Source: Thermodesulfobacteriota bacterium
Lineage (GTDB): Bacteria; Desulfobacterota_D; UBA1144; Nemesobacterales; CSP1-2
Length of the DNA stretch: 64,000 nt
Assembly (NCBI GenBank): GCA_035559815.1
Contig: DATMAT010000010.1
Coordinates: 1 to 64,000, forward strand
Direction: 5' to 3'
Shown here: piece by piece, positions 52,854 to 61,278 of the stretch
How positions within the stretch are numbered: position 1 is the stretch's first letter
How the letters are laid out: each line of letters opens with the position of its first letter
Translations under genes and position numbers: made by a program
The notes under the pieces: model-generated
What the model saw: the letters and a program-made list of their open reading frames with translations, nothing else
Databases searched by the model: none
Told to the model about the DNA's origin: nothing

Positions 52854-53595
52854 AGTGCAGATAGAAATCACGAGCTAGAATTAAACACAGTTGTAATTTC
52901 AAGTTGTAATAATCAAGATTTGATTTGCTGGACAGTGTCGGGATAGGTTACATTTTCAGCAGATGTAAGTACGCTCGTTCGTTCATGGAATTTACACTGA
53001 GTTTATCAAAAGATGAAGTCTCTTCGGGTGTTCATTCTTCGACTGCGCTCAGAATGAACGGTTTTTGTTTCATTAATCATCTTAGCGGATATACATCCGC
53101 TCATCCTGAGACCGGTCGAAGGATGAGTTATTGAGGTGTTTGTCCTTACAACCTACTCCAGAGTGACAGTTAAACAAGTAAAATGCCCCATTAGATGCTA
53201 TTAGCTAAGGCAGTGTCCGTTTGATTAAACCCTAGCTATTACATTTCAGTATATGTTCTGAATTAACCTTGTTATATCAAATCCCGCTAGATACCACTTA
53301 TACCCTTCAAACTCATTTTACTTTTTTGGCTTCCCCCGGTTAAACCAGGGAATCAACCGGGTGTCCACATTTTCTGTCATCCCCGAAGTCTTTTATCGGG
53401 GGTCCATAGTTGACTGGATTCCCACTCCCCGCATACGCGAGGACAAGCTTCGTGGGAATGACAAGAAGGGGAGAATCCCCCAAACCGAATAAGATTCCTC
53501 ACATTCGTCCGGAATTGTGAGCCGCTTTTTTGGCGGCGAAGCAATCTCTTATTTTGGACAGGTTTAGTACTAACTAATAACTTATAGGATCTCTA
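52854..53595. repeat. 742-base gene-free stretch made of dispersed repeats
   Basis: 52895-53255 is the second copy of the long repeat at 33170-33400, here interrupted by a 'cttcgac' element (about 52980-53145). 53333-53475 is a 'cattcccg' element. 53510-53570 shares the GAAGCAATCTCTTATTTTGG end of elements A and B. Confidence 0.6.
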
Positions 53596-54264
53596 TTAAG
53601 AAATCCCCTCTTCCATGGCATGATGCTTTAAGACCTTGCCGCTGGCTATATAAAACGTATCTTCGGCTATGTTCGTTGTCAGGTCTGCAACCCTTTCCAG
53701 GTCTCTTGCTAAAAGAATGAGATAAATAGCACGGTCGATAACCGTCGGGTCTGCTATCATGTAGGTGATAAGCTCCCTTATAACCTGGGTTTCAAGTAAA
53801 TCCACTTCATCGTCTTTTTTACAGACCTGGACCGCCAGCTCCTCATTCTTATTCACGAAGGAATCCAGGCTTTCCCTAAGCATCTCCATTGCTTTTTCTG
53901 CCATTTTCGGTATATCGATGAGCGGTTTCACAGGGGGTTTATCGGCCAGGTAAATGGCCTTCTCAGATATGTTGACTGCGTGGTCGCCTATTCTCTCCAG
54001 GTCATTGTTTATTTTCATAATCATGGTAACAGTCCTTAAATCCTCGGCCTCGGGATGGAACAGTGCCAATATCTTTATACAGAGGTTATCTATCTCGATT
54101 TCCATCTTGTTTATCTTATCGTCGCTTTTTATTACCTCTTCGGCGAGAATCATATTTTTTTCTTTGAGTGCCTTTATGCTTTTAGCTATCATCTCTTCTA
54201 CAGAAGTAGCCATTTCCAGGAGCAGCTTTTTTAAATTAGTTATTTCCTCTTGTAGCCTTTTCAT
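53596..54264 (-). CDS. phoU: phosphate uptake regulator PhoU
   Basis: 222 residues, two three-helix PhoU bundles. The metal-binding motifs NNDLERIGDHAVNISEKA (about 87-104) and ARDLERVADLTTNIAEDTF (about 189-207) are complete. PhoU links the Pst transporter to the PhoR-PhoB signalling pair and lowers uptake when phosphate is plentiful. Last gene of the pst operon. No phoB or phoR is in the window. Confidence 0.95.
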   Translation of the reverse strand: MKRLQEEITNLKKLLLEMATSVEEMIAKSIKALKEKNMILAEEVIKSDDKINKMEIEIDNLCIKILALFHPEAEDLRTVTMIMKINNDLERIGDHAVNISEKAIYLADKPPVKPLIDIPKMAEKAMEMLRESLDSFVNKNEELAVQVCKKDDEVDLLETQVIRELITYMIADPTVIDRAIYLILLARDLERVADLTTNIAEDTFYIASGKVLKHHAMEEGIS

Positions 54265-54321
54265 GATGTGTTCCTTTTTCTCAAGTATTAATCAGTTATC
54301 GATATTTTTTCCAAACTCACC

Positions 54322-55194
54322 TCAACCGAACCGTCCACTTACATAGTCCTCGGTGAGTTTATTCTTGGGATTTGTAAATATAGTTTCCGTAATGTCGAAT
54401 TCAACCAGCTCGCCAAGATGCATAAATGCAGTGTAATCAGCTATTCTTGCTGCCTGCTGCATATTATGTGTAACTATAACTATTGTGGTGTATTTTTTGA
54501 GTTCTATGGATAGCTCCTCAATCTTTGCGGTAGAAACGGGATCGAGTGCGGATGTTGGCTCATCGAAAAGAAGCACCTCTGGGTCAACTGCGATTGCACG
54601 GGCAATGCAAAGCCTTTGTTGCTGACCACCGGAAAGCGAATAAGCATTTTCTTTTAATCTGTCTTTAACTTCGTCCCAGAGTGCTGAGGCTTTGAGCGCC
54701 CATTCCACTTTTTCATTCAAAACCCTTTTGTCTTTCATTCCCTTAATTCTCAATCCGTAGGCAACATTCTCGTATATAGATTTCGGAAATGGGTTCGGTT
54801 TTTGGAAAACCATTCCTACTTTCATTCTTATTAAAATAGGATCAATACTTGTATCAATTATGTTAATTCCTTCGGGATGGAGTAATATTTCACCCCGGTA
54901 ACCATTACCAGAATAAAGGTCATGCATCCTGTTGAGACAGCGGAGAAAGGTGGTCTTTCCGCAGCCAGAAGCACCTATTAATGCAGTGATTTGATTTATG
55001 GCAATTTTAACATTTACATTTTTTAAAGCCTGGACGTCTCCATAGTAGAAATCAAGGTTCTTCACTTCGACTTTAACATTCTTAGGTTCAGTATTAAGCA
55101 TTATCTCATCTTTTTTGAGCTTATCATCTTCCTCACTTTCCGGCAATGCTCCATTATCCTCTAATAATACTTCTGTGGCCTTGCTTACTACCAT
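54322..55194 (-). CDS. pstB: phosphate ABC transporter ATPase PstB
   Basis: 290 residues. Walker [10 protein letters not shown] (74-82), Q-loop [12 protein letters not shown], signature [14 protein letters not shown] and Walker [14 protein letters not shown], followed by the PstB-typical [13 protein letters not shown]. About 35 residues longer at the N-terminus than E. coli PstB, an acidic extension ([13 protein letters not shown]-like, about 10-32) with no known role. Its start overlaps the pstA stop by seven bases. Confidence 0.97.
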   Translation of the reverse strand: MVVSKATEVLLEDNGALPESEEDDKLKKDEIMLNTEPKNVKVEVKNLDFYYGDVQALKNVNVKIAINQITALIGASGCGKTTFLRCLNRMHDLYSGNGYRGEILLHPEGINIIDTSIDPILIRMKVGMVFQKPNPFPKSIYENVAYGLRIKGMKDKRVLNEKVEWALKASALWDEVKDRLKENAYSLSGGQQQRLCIARAIAVDPEVLLFDEPTSALDPVSTAKIEELSIELKKYTTIVIVTHNMQQAARIADYTAFMHLGELVEFDITETIFTNPKNKLTEDYVSGRFG

Positions 55195-56129
55195 TTTATA
55201 CTCCTCCTTACTCGATAGCGAATGTATATGGCTAGGCTGCTCAAGATTAGGGTTAACATTATGAGAACTAAACCGGCGGCAGCGGCATTTTCGTGAAACC
55301 CTTTCTGAGGTCTCGAAACCCAGTTAAACATCTGTATAGGTAATACTGTGAAGGGAGTTTTTATCATTTCAATAAAGGATTCAAAAGAGAAGAATGGGAA
55401 TTCAGCCTTAACGGGAGAAGGCGGAAGAAAAGCTATAAATGTTAAAGCCCCGATAGTTATCAGAGGCGCTGTCTCTCCTATGGCTCTTGATGCGGCAATT
55501 AATACCCCAGTCAAGATTCCACCAATTGAATATGGAATGATATGGTCTCTCACCGTTTCCCATTTTGTAGCACCCACCGAATACGCCGCTTCTCTGACGG
55601 ATAATGGGATCCTTCTTATAGATTCTCTGGTGGCTACCACTATAATAGGGAGCATCAAAAGGGCTAGTGTAAGTCCCCCTGTAAGTATGCTTGTTCCAAA
55701 ATCAAACCTATAAACGAAAAGCCCAAGTGCTAGGAGCCCATATATTATCGAGGGAACGGCCGCCAAATTATATATATTTATCTCTATGGCATTTGCTATC
55801 CAATTTTTAGTTGCGTATTCCTCTAGGTATACCCCTGCTGGAATTCCCAATAAGACCGACCAGAAAACTGCCCCAAGCATCACGTAAATTGTTCCAACCC
55901 ATGCCGACAGTATGCCGGCTTTTTCCGGAAATCTCGACGGATATGAAGTAAGAAAATCTGGACTTAACCTACGATAACCATCTAAAAAGAGGTCCAGAAT
56001 TATGGCAAAAAGAAAAGTCATAAGCAGAAAGACCAGTATAATCCCCAGTATCCTGAATACTAAATCGGAGATTCGCATTTTTTTTATTATTACATCGGGA
56101 ACTTCTAATATTCCGATTTTTTCTTGCAA
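55188..56129 (-). CDS. pstA: phosphate ABC transporter permease PstA
   Basis: 313 residues, six or seven membrane segments. [64 protein letters not shown] (about 164-228) is the ATPase-contact (EAA) loop and PstA signature. It pairs with PstC; its first base follows pstC's last without a gap. Confidence 0.96.
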   Translation of the reverse strand: MQEKIGILEVPDVIIKKMRISDLVFRILGIILVFLLMTFLFAIILDLFLDGYRRLSPDFLTSYPSRFPEKAGILSAWVGTIYVMLGAVFWSVLLGIPAGVYLEEYATKNWIANAIEINIYNLAAVPSIIYGLLALGLFVYRFDFGTSILTGGLTLALLMLPIIVVATRESIRRIPLSVREAAYSVGATKWETVRDHIIPYSIGGILTGVLIAASRAIGETAPLITIGALTFIAFLPPSPVKAEFPFFSFESFIEMIKTPFTVLPIQMFNWVSRPQKGFHENAAAAGLVLIMLTLILSSLAIYIRYRVRRSIKW

Positions 56130-57026
56130 TTAGTAGACCTCCCTGATTTTTGACTTAAGCCAGAAGGCAATCAAATTAAATATCAACGTTATTACAAATA
56201 GAGTAAATCCGACGGCGAATATAGAGAGGTATTCTATTGTACCGTAAGGAAGGTCTCCTAAACTAATCTGGACAATGTAAGCGGTGATTGTTTCTATAGG
56301 CTCGAGTGGATTTAAGGTTAAATTGGGATAAATACCGGCGGCTATAGCAACGACCATAGTTTCTCCCAATGCCCTCGATATACCTAAGATAAAACCAGCC
56401 ATCACTCCAGAGATAGCTGCGGGCAGTACCACTTTGAATGCAGCGTTTAATCTAGAGTCTCCCAGAGCATACGCTGCTTCTCTCAGTTCCTTTGGTACAC
56501 CTCTCAAAGCATCCTCACCGAGTGAGGCCGTATATGGAAGGACCATAATTCCAATTACTATGCCCGGAGCCAGCGCGTTAAGTCCCTGAAGTCCAGGTAG
56601 GATCTTCTGAAGAAGAGGTGTCAGGAATAAAAGCGCAAAGTATCCATAAACAACTGTTGGAATAGCTGCCAGAAACTCCATTATCGGCTTTAAAATTTCT
56701 TTTACGGTATCAGAAACATATTCGCTTATGTATATGGCGATTAGCAAGCCTATAGGAACTGATACCAGCGTCGCAATACCTGCGGTAAGAAAAGTCCCCG
56801 CGATTAAAGGCAAAACTCCAAACTTTTTGATTGCAAAAACAGGAGTCCATTCAGTTCCTGTTAAAAATTCAAATAAACTGACTTCAGGGTATTGAAAGAA
56901 CTTGACTGTATCAGTCAAAAGAACGTAAACAATCCCTGCTGTAATAAATATGGTAAAAAAGGAGGCGGTAAACAAAAGTATCGTCACAAGTTTGTCTACC
57001 GCCTTTTTATAACTTATCTTGTTCAT
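56130..57026 (-). CDS. pstC: phosphate ABC transporter permease PstC
   Basis: 298 residues, six membrane segments. LREAAYALGDSRLNAAFKVVLPAAISGVMAGFILGISRALGETMVVAIAAG (about 183-233) is the EAA loop and PstC signature; FFQYPEVSLFEFLTGTEWTPVF near the N-terminus is also typical. It sits between pstS (23-base gap) and pstA. Confidence 0.96.
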   Translation of the reverse strand: MNKISYKKAVDKLVTILLFTASFFTIFITAGIVYVLLTDTVKFFQYPEVSLFEFLTGTEWTPVFAIKKFGVLPLIAGTFLTAGIATLVSVPIGLLIAIYISEYVSDTVKEILKPIMEFLAAIPTVVYGYFALLFLTPLLQKILPGLQGLNALAPGIVIGIMVLPYTASLGEDALRGVPKELREAAYALGDSRLNAAFKVVLPAAISGVMAGFILGISRALGETMVVAIAAGIYPNLTLNPLEPIETITAYIVQISLGDLPYGTIEYLSIFAVGFTLFVITLIFNLIAFWLKSKIREVY

Positions 57027-57049
57027 GTTCGTCCGTAGGGCCTATTTTA

Positions 57050-58048
57050 TTAATGCTTTACCATATCTTCTATCTTTACCCCAACCGTAGAACCACCCGC
57101 AAACGTAGTCCCCTTCTTCATACTTTTAAATTTCTGGAGGCCAAGCTTATATGCTTCGTCCGGAAGAGCAACATATCCTACGGAGGTACAGTAATCACTT
57201 GCATTACTCAAATATAGCTCAACAAACTCCTTTACCTCCGGTTTTTCCGCTGACTTGGCATTCACATAGATAAAGATTGGCCTCGAAAGCGGCTGATAGC
57301 TACCGTTAATAACGTTTTCGGCAGAAGGCAATACGCACTCACCGGTTGTAGGATTCTTAACTTTTATCAGTTTTGCTTTATCTTTGTTTTCAAAATAGTA
57401 GGCATAGGGGAAAAAGCACAAAGCATTATCCTGGCTGTTAACAAACTGCACTAGGACGTTATCATCCTCACTTGCGGTAAAGTCCCCTCTGCTAGAATGT
57501 TCTTTCCCAACTATCGCCTCAGTATAATAGTCATAAGTTCCGGAGTCAACTCCTGCTCCACACAGCCTTAAATCTTTATCCGGCCACTCAGGTCTTATCT
57601 GATTCCACCTGGTAATCTTACCCTGAGCTTCGGGCTCCCAGATCTTCTTGAGCTCTTCAACCGTCATACAATCAACCCAATTGTTATTAAGGTTAACCAG
57701 ATTTGCGAGGGCATCAAAGCAAACCGGAAGTTCAACGTATTCGATTCCTGCTTGTTGACATGCCTCGATCTCAGAGGTTTTAATGGGTCTTGAGGCATCA
57801 GAAATGTCAGTTTCCCCCCTACAGAACTTCTTAAATCCGCCACCTGTTCCGGAAATGCCAACAGTTATATTCACCTCGCCTCTTCTCATATTTTGAAAGT
57901 CCTCTGCGGCTCCTTCCGTAACCGGGTATACCGTGCTAGACCCGTCTACTTTTATTTCCTTCGTAGCCGCCCTAGCTACATCAGTTACATCCACTGCAAA
58001 AAAAAGTGAAACCATAAAACTTAGACCTAAAAGCAACTTTCTAATCAT
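57050..58048 (-). CDS. pstS: phosphate-binding protein PstS
   Basis: 332 residues. Signal peptide about 1-27 ([18 protein letters not shown]). [20 protein letters not shown] (about 33-52) and [26 protein letters not shown] (about 64-89) carry the Ser/Thr/Asp residues that bind phosphate. It delivers phosphate to PstC/PstA. First gene of pstSCAB-phoU; the CCTTT-GAGG ribosome site and the Pho-like repeats lie directly upstream. Confidence 0.95.
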   Translation of the reverse strand: MIRKLLLGLSFMVSLFFAVDVTDVARAATKEIKVDGSSTVYPVTEGAAEDFQNMRRGEVNITVGISGTGGGFKKFCRGETDISDASRPIKTSEIEACQQAGIEYVELPVCFDALANLVNLNNNWVDCMTVEELKKIWEPEAQGKITRWNQIRPEWPDKDLRLCGAGVDSGTYDYYTEAIVGKEHSSRGDFTASEDDNVLVQFVNSQDNALCFFPYAYYFENKDKAKLIKVKNPTTGECVLPSAENVINGSYQPLSRPIFIYVNAKSAEKPEVKEFVELYLSNASDYCTSVGYVALPDEAYKLGLQKFKSMKKGTTFAGGSTVGVKIEDMVKH

Positions 58049-58071
58049 TTTCCTGACCTCCTTTGAAATTT

Positions 58072-58119
58072 TTAATAGGCTATAGGCTAAATGTTAAGAG
58101 AATGTTAAGAAGATGTTAA
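58072..58119 (-). promoter_or_regulatory. Pho box: three 11-base repeats upstream of pstS
   Basis: On the plus strand TGTTAA occurs at 58092, 58103 and 58114, exactly 11 bases apart; on the gene strand this reads TTTAACAT, CTTAACAT, CTTAACAT (downstream one last). A degenerate fourth (AGCTAA) lies in phase at 58125. TATTAA at 58077-58072 may be the -10. Direct repeats with an 11-base step are the hallmark of PhoB/PhoP sites. Confidence 0.7.
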
Positions 58120-58208
58120 AGCCCAGCTAAAATCTTTTAAATTAATCGCTTAATTATTTATTTTTTTTAGGATTATAACAATACTATGCAAAATACTCAT
58201 AAAAAGCA

Positions 58209-58243
58209 TTTAGATGATTCTATATTTTTACTATAATAGAAAT
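58209..58243 (+). promoter_or_regulatory. arsR promoter, leaderless start
   Basis: TTTAGA (58209-58214), 17 nt, perfect TATAAT (58232-58237), then six bases to ATG 58244, which is the predicted transcription start. The longer reading frame from 58214 would begin before the promoter and is excluded. Confidence 0.65.
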
Positions 58244-58597
58244 ATGAAATCAACGGACTTGGATAAAAATAATGATGCAACAGGTTATGCCAATATTTTA
58301 TCAGCAATGGGAACCGAGCCACGTCTCAGGATTATGCGGCTACTGCTCTCTGCACATCCAGAGGGCATGGTAGTTGGCGATATACATGCGGAACTGGGAA
58401 TAGCTAACTCTACACTTTCTCACCACTTAGAGAAGTTAAAAAACGTAGGTCTGGTTACGGTCAGGCGTGACCGACAGTTCCTATGGTATACGGCCAATAC
58501 TAAAGTATTGCAGGAACTATTAGCTTTTTTGTTTTCTGAGTGTTGTTCCCATAACCGTGCAATCAAACCCGAAACCATAATTTCATCGTGCAAATAA
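58244..58597 (+). CDS. arsR: ArsR/SmtB-family regulator
   Basis: 117 residues from ATG 58244. GTEPRLRIMRLLLSAHPEGMVVGDIHAELGIANSTLSHHLEKLKNVGLVTVRRDRQFLWYT (about 23-82) is the winged helix-turn-helix with the recognition helix NSTLSHHLEKL. Near the C-terminus Cys100-Cys101 and Cys116 form a cysteine cluster resembling the arsenite site of AfArsR (adjacent cysteines near the C-terminus) rather than the helix-4 CVC site. Followed by an arsenate-reductase-like gene, so a local arsenic response is likely. No efflux gene (arsB or acr3) follows within the window. Confidence 0.9.
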   Translation: MKSTDLDKNNDATGYANILSAMGTEPRLRIMRLLLSAHPEGMVVGDIHAELGIANSTLSHHLEKLKNVGLVTVRRDRQFLWYTANTKVLQELLAFLFSECCSHNRAIKPETIISSCK

Positions 58598-58672
58598 TAA
58601 TAGCTAATGGGCAAAATTTAGGATGTCGTTTAACACAGCAAAAGCATGTGTCGTATACCGGTAGAGGAAGTG

Positions 58673-59062
58673 ATGAAGAAGAAAGTTCTTTTTGTCTGCG
58701 TCCATAACAGTGCTAGGAGCCAAATGGCGGAAGCGTTTCTCAAACTATATGGTGGTGAATTCTTCGAAGCTGAAAGTGCTGGCATAGAACCGGGTACTCT
58801 CAATCCACTGGTTGTTGAGGCAATGCAAGAAATTGGAATCGATATTTCAAAGAATAAGACCAAAAGCGAACTTGATTTCCTCAAGCAAGATAAAACCTTC
58901 CACTATGTTATACCAGTATGCGATGAGACGAGTGCGGAGCGATGTCCTTTATTTCCGGGAGCAGTGCAAAGACTCCACTGGAGTTTTGAAGATCCCTCCA
59001 TTTTTAAAGGAACGAAGGGAGAAAAAACTGGCAAGGATAAGAGAAATTCGAGATTCCATTAA
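58673..59062 (+). CDS. arsC: LMW-PTP-type arsenate reductase, frameshifted near the end
   Basis: From ATG 58673 (GAGGAAGTG before it). [19 protein letters not shown] has the C(X)5R phosphate loop (Cys9, Arg15). [30 protein letters not shown] holds the redox cysteine region and the conserved tail HW-x-F-x-DP. At about 59016-59028 the frame slips: after [11 protein letters not shown] the annotated frame reads [14 protein letters not shown] and stops, but the +1 frame goes on as [25 protein letters not shown], the normal C-terminal helix. One extra base in AAGGGA or in the six-A run explains this. It may be a sequencing error, a mutation, or (less likely) a real truncation; catalysis could survive. 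Confidence 0.8.
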   Translation: MKKKVLFVCVHNSARSQMAEAFLKLYGGEFFEAESAGIEPGTLNPLVVEAMQEIGIDISKNKTKSELDFLKQDKTFHYVIPVCDETSAERCPLFPGAVQRLHWSFEDPSIFKGTKGEKTGKDKRNSRFH

Positions 59063-59106
59063 AGCTAAAGTTCTTCAACTCGTAAAAGACATAACTAATA
59101 AAAAAA

Positions 59107-59328
59107 ATGAACCCGGTCAAAACGTGGGCCATTATACGGTTTATGCTCGGCATTGCACAGATGTTTGGAGCCGTATTCTCAGTTCGCTTACTCATCAAAA
59201 CAGGTTTAAACGAGTATTCCTTAATTGCGGTCGTGGTTACATGCATGCTGACGATCATTAGCGTTGTTTTATTTGGAGGTAGATCAAGGAAGAACGAGAT
59301 TGGGAATGAAAATATAATAAAAGAATAA
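59107..59328 (+). CDS. small membrane protein
   Basis: 73 residues, two hydrophobic segments: TWAIIRFMLGIAQMFGAVFSVRLLI (about 6-30) and LIAVVVTCMLTIISVVLFGG (about 39-58), then a charged tail. No ribosome site. It begins where the arsC helix frame runs on, so it could be reached by coupled translation. Unknown family; paired after arsR-arsC, perhaps a small accessory of that cluster. Confidence 0.55.
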   Translation: MNPVKTWAIIRFMLGIAQMFGAVFSVRLLIKTGLNEYSLIAVVVTCMLTIISVVLFGGRSRKNEIGNENIIKE

Positions 59329-59359
59329 TCAAATGAAAGCATTATCTGATCTAAGTTAT

Positions 59360-61063
59360 TCAAAACTCCAATTGTATCCTTGAAAACAGCTCGTAAATAT
59401 TTCTATCAAGCTGCTGATCCTCTGCTATAAGCGATTCGAAGAAGTTCCCTAATCTCGCGTAGGCAAAACCAATATTTACGTTAAGCGGCCTAACTATGGG
59501 AAAAGTAAACATCCCACCTACTTCGGTGCCCATGTAGTTAGCTCCTGCTCTTTTTTTAGCAGACCAAAAGCTGCCACTTTCCAGTTCTAATCTAATCAGT
59601 CTATGTAAAGGCAAATTTAACTTGACTTGCGCAGTAAGAAGGCCCGCTCCGCTACCCAGTCTTGTGTTTCCAATATCAAGCCCAAAGTCATTGACATCGG
59701 AAGGTCCGTTTGCCGTGAATATATGGGTGTAAGCCCAATATCCCTCCGTGCCTACCAAACCTTCAATTGTATTGAAGCGATTATCCATTTTTCCTTCTTC
59801 GTCTCCAGTGGCAAAGATAAATAGACCACTCAGAAGTAATGGACCGTAGGGAAGATCAGTAAGGGGAACTACACCCTCGCCTTTGAATGCCACTCCTTGG
59901 TGTGAACCCTCCGGTATTGTGAGACCCGAGGGAAGAGAGGTTGGCTGGTCAAACTCACCCACATTTAAAACAAAGAAACCATTTAATCCCACTAAACCTA
60001 TTTCTGTTCTTCCGCTGACTCCAATCCATGCTTCCTGAAAATCCCCCACGGAAGGTTCATCAATGTCATTTAGAATATAATAAACATGAAGTCCCACCCT
60101 TGTGGCTTCATTAAAAAAAGGTGTGGTAAAATCGGCAAGGATTAGGTGAGCATCTTCTCCCAGTTCATTGATTATGTTGAATCCGAGTCCGTCAATGAGT
60201 CTTAAATAGCTTAACCTGTAAGTAAAGTCACTAATCTCCCCGGTAAGAGCCACCCCTCCGACATTAAAATCCCAGTCCGCACTGAACTGTGTGTCTCCCA
60301 AGTAGTCTGAAGATGGGATAATCCCTGCTACAAACGTAGCTTCTTTAATCGGGGAAGCATAGAAATAAGCGTAACGGAGTCCTCGGTCATCTAACCTATT
60401 GAAGGCAATATTATCAAAATCAATTCCCTCTCTCGGATCGCTAATGTCGGGCCCAACTCCTAGTCCGCTTCTATACTCAAGCTGTACATAACCGCCTACG
60501 TTCTCTAACGGTCTTATATCAATCCCTAATCGCGCTCTCTGACGTAGGAAATCGTAGTTCTTAGTGTTGCCAAAATTGGTGTTTGCCGGACCAGGAATAT
60601 TACTTGCGTTGTACATAAGGCGCTGCTGAACCCAGAATCCTACGCGGAGCTTGTCTAGTGAAACTACTCTTTCAGGGAGGTTTTCGTTAAGACCCAGTCC
60701 TTCAAAATATAGATGCTCATCAGAAGGCGTTTCAGGAGAAATTTCTGCATCTGTCTCATAACTGGTTTTAATCTCCTTCTCTTCTTCACCCGGTTTTCCC
60801 TTCATCTCGCTTAGTTCTCTAGTGAGTTGATTGAGCTTCTCTTTTAGCTCCGTCATCTCTTGCTTTTCTTCAGCACGGTCTTCTATTACTTTCTGAAAAT
60901 CTTCACTCAGCTTCTCCAGTTTTTTCTCAAATTCCTCCATTTTGCTTTTCTCGGTAGTTTCTTTCTCCGTAATCTCTTCAGCAAAGACTAGGGATAATCC
61001 TGCACTGAAAATAATTCCCAAAAAGACGGCAGGAATACAAAGAATAAGGGAACTTTTTCTCAT
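59360..61063 (-). CDS. coiled-coil porin of the outer membrane
   Basis: 567 residues from ATG 61063, chosen by AGGAGGGAAAG before it; an upstream frame adds 70 residues before the signal. Signal peptide about 1-27 (IPAVFLGIIFSAGLSLVFAEE). Then a coiled coil (about 30-90, KKLEKLSEDFQKVIEDRAEEKQEMTELKEKLNQLTRELSEM). The C-terminal 450 residues are a beta barrel with alternating aromatic strands, ending QLEF, a terminal Phe. Overall this matches the OprO/OprP-like or DcaP-like porin groups; the pore specificity cannot be read. It lies just downstream of the Mo-enzyme gene on the same strand. Confidence 0.85.
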   Translation of the reverse strand: MRKSSLILCIPAVFLGIIFSAGLSLVFAEEITEKETTEKSKMEEFEKKLEKLSEDFQKVIEDRAEEKQEMTELKEKLNQLTRELSEMKGKPGEEEKEIKTSYETDAEISPETPSDEHLYFEGLGLNENLPERVVSLDKLRVGFWVQQRLMYNASNIPGPANTNFGNTKNYDFLRQRARLGIDIRPLENVGGYVQLEYRSGLGVGPDISDPREGIDFDNIAFNRLDDRGLRYAYFYASPIKEATFVAGIIPSSDYLGDTQFSADWDFNVGGVALTGEISDFTYRLSYLRLIDGLGFNIINELGEDAHLILADFTTPFFNEATRVGLHVYYILNDIDEPSVGDFQEAWIGVSGRTEIGLVGLNGFFVLNVGEFDQPTSLPSGLTIPEGSHQGVAFKGEGVVPLTDLPYGPLLLSGLFIFATGDEEGKMDNRFNTIEGLVGTEGYWAYTHIFTANGPSDVNDFGLDIGNTRLGSGAGLLTAQVKLNLPLHRLIRLELESGSFWSAKKRAGANYMGTEVGGMFTFPIVRPLNVNIGFAYARLGNFFESLIAEDQQLDRNIYELFSRIQLEF

Positions 61064-61278
61064 TGAACTTTCCCTCCTAAGCTTTGAATTACAGGTAGCT
61101 ATAAACTCAAACACACCGGTACGGATTCGTTTTGAAGATGCGATTCTGCTCTTAGGTAACTTGGGGGCTAATTTTTCATAACGGAGCGTAGAGTGATTCC
61201 CTAGGAGGTAAGAAGCCCCAGACGTCAAGATTGTTAGCTCCGCACCCCATCGATCTCCTCTACGCTCCGGCATTACGT
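61064..61278. other. gap between Mo-oxidoreductase and porin genes
   Basis: 215 bases. An open frame from the porin continues into it but has no signal or ribosome site. A ribosome site AGGAGGGAAAG lies just before the porin. I see no clear promoter. Confidence 0.35.

Noticed and set aside
59021-59030. Programmed -1 frameshift at a run of six A then C
   Set aside because: The slippery heptamer is not in the required reading phase, and the rescue needs a +1 shift, so a simple one-base insertion is more likely.
58812-59261. Separate 149-residue gene overlapping arsC
   Set aside because: Only its middle ([20 protein letters not shown]) is meaningful, as the displaced C-terminus of arsC; the rest is out of frame with both neighbours.
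61064-61273. 70-residue N-terminal extension of the porin
   Set aside because: It would place non-signal residues before a clear signal peptide with its own AGGAGGG ribosome site.
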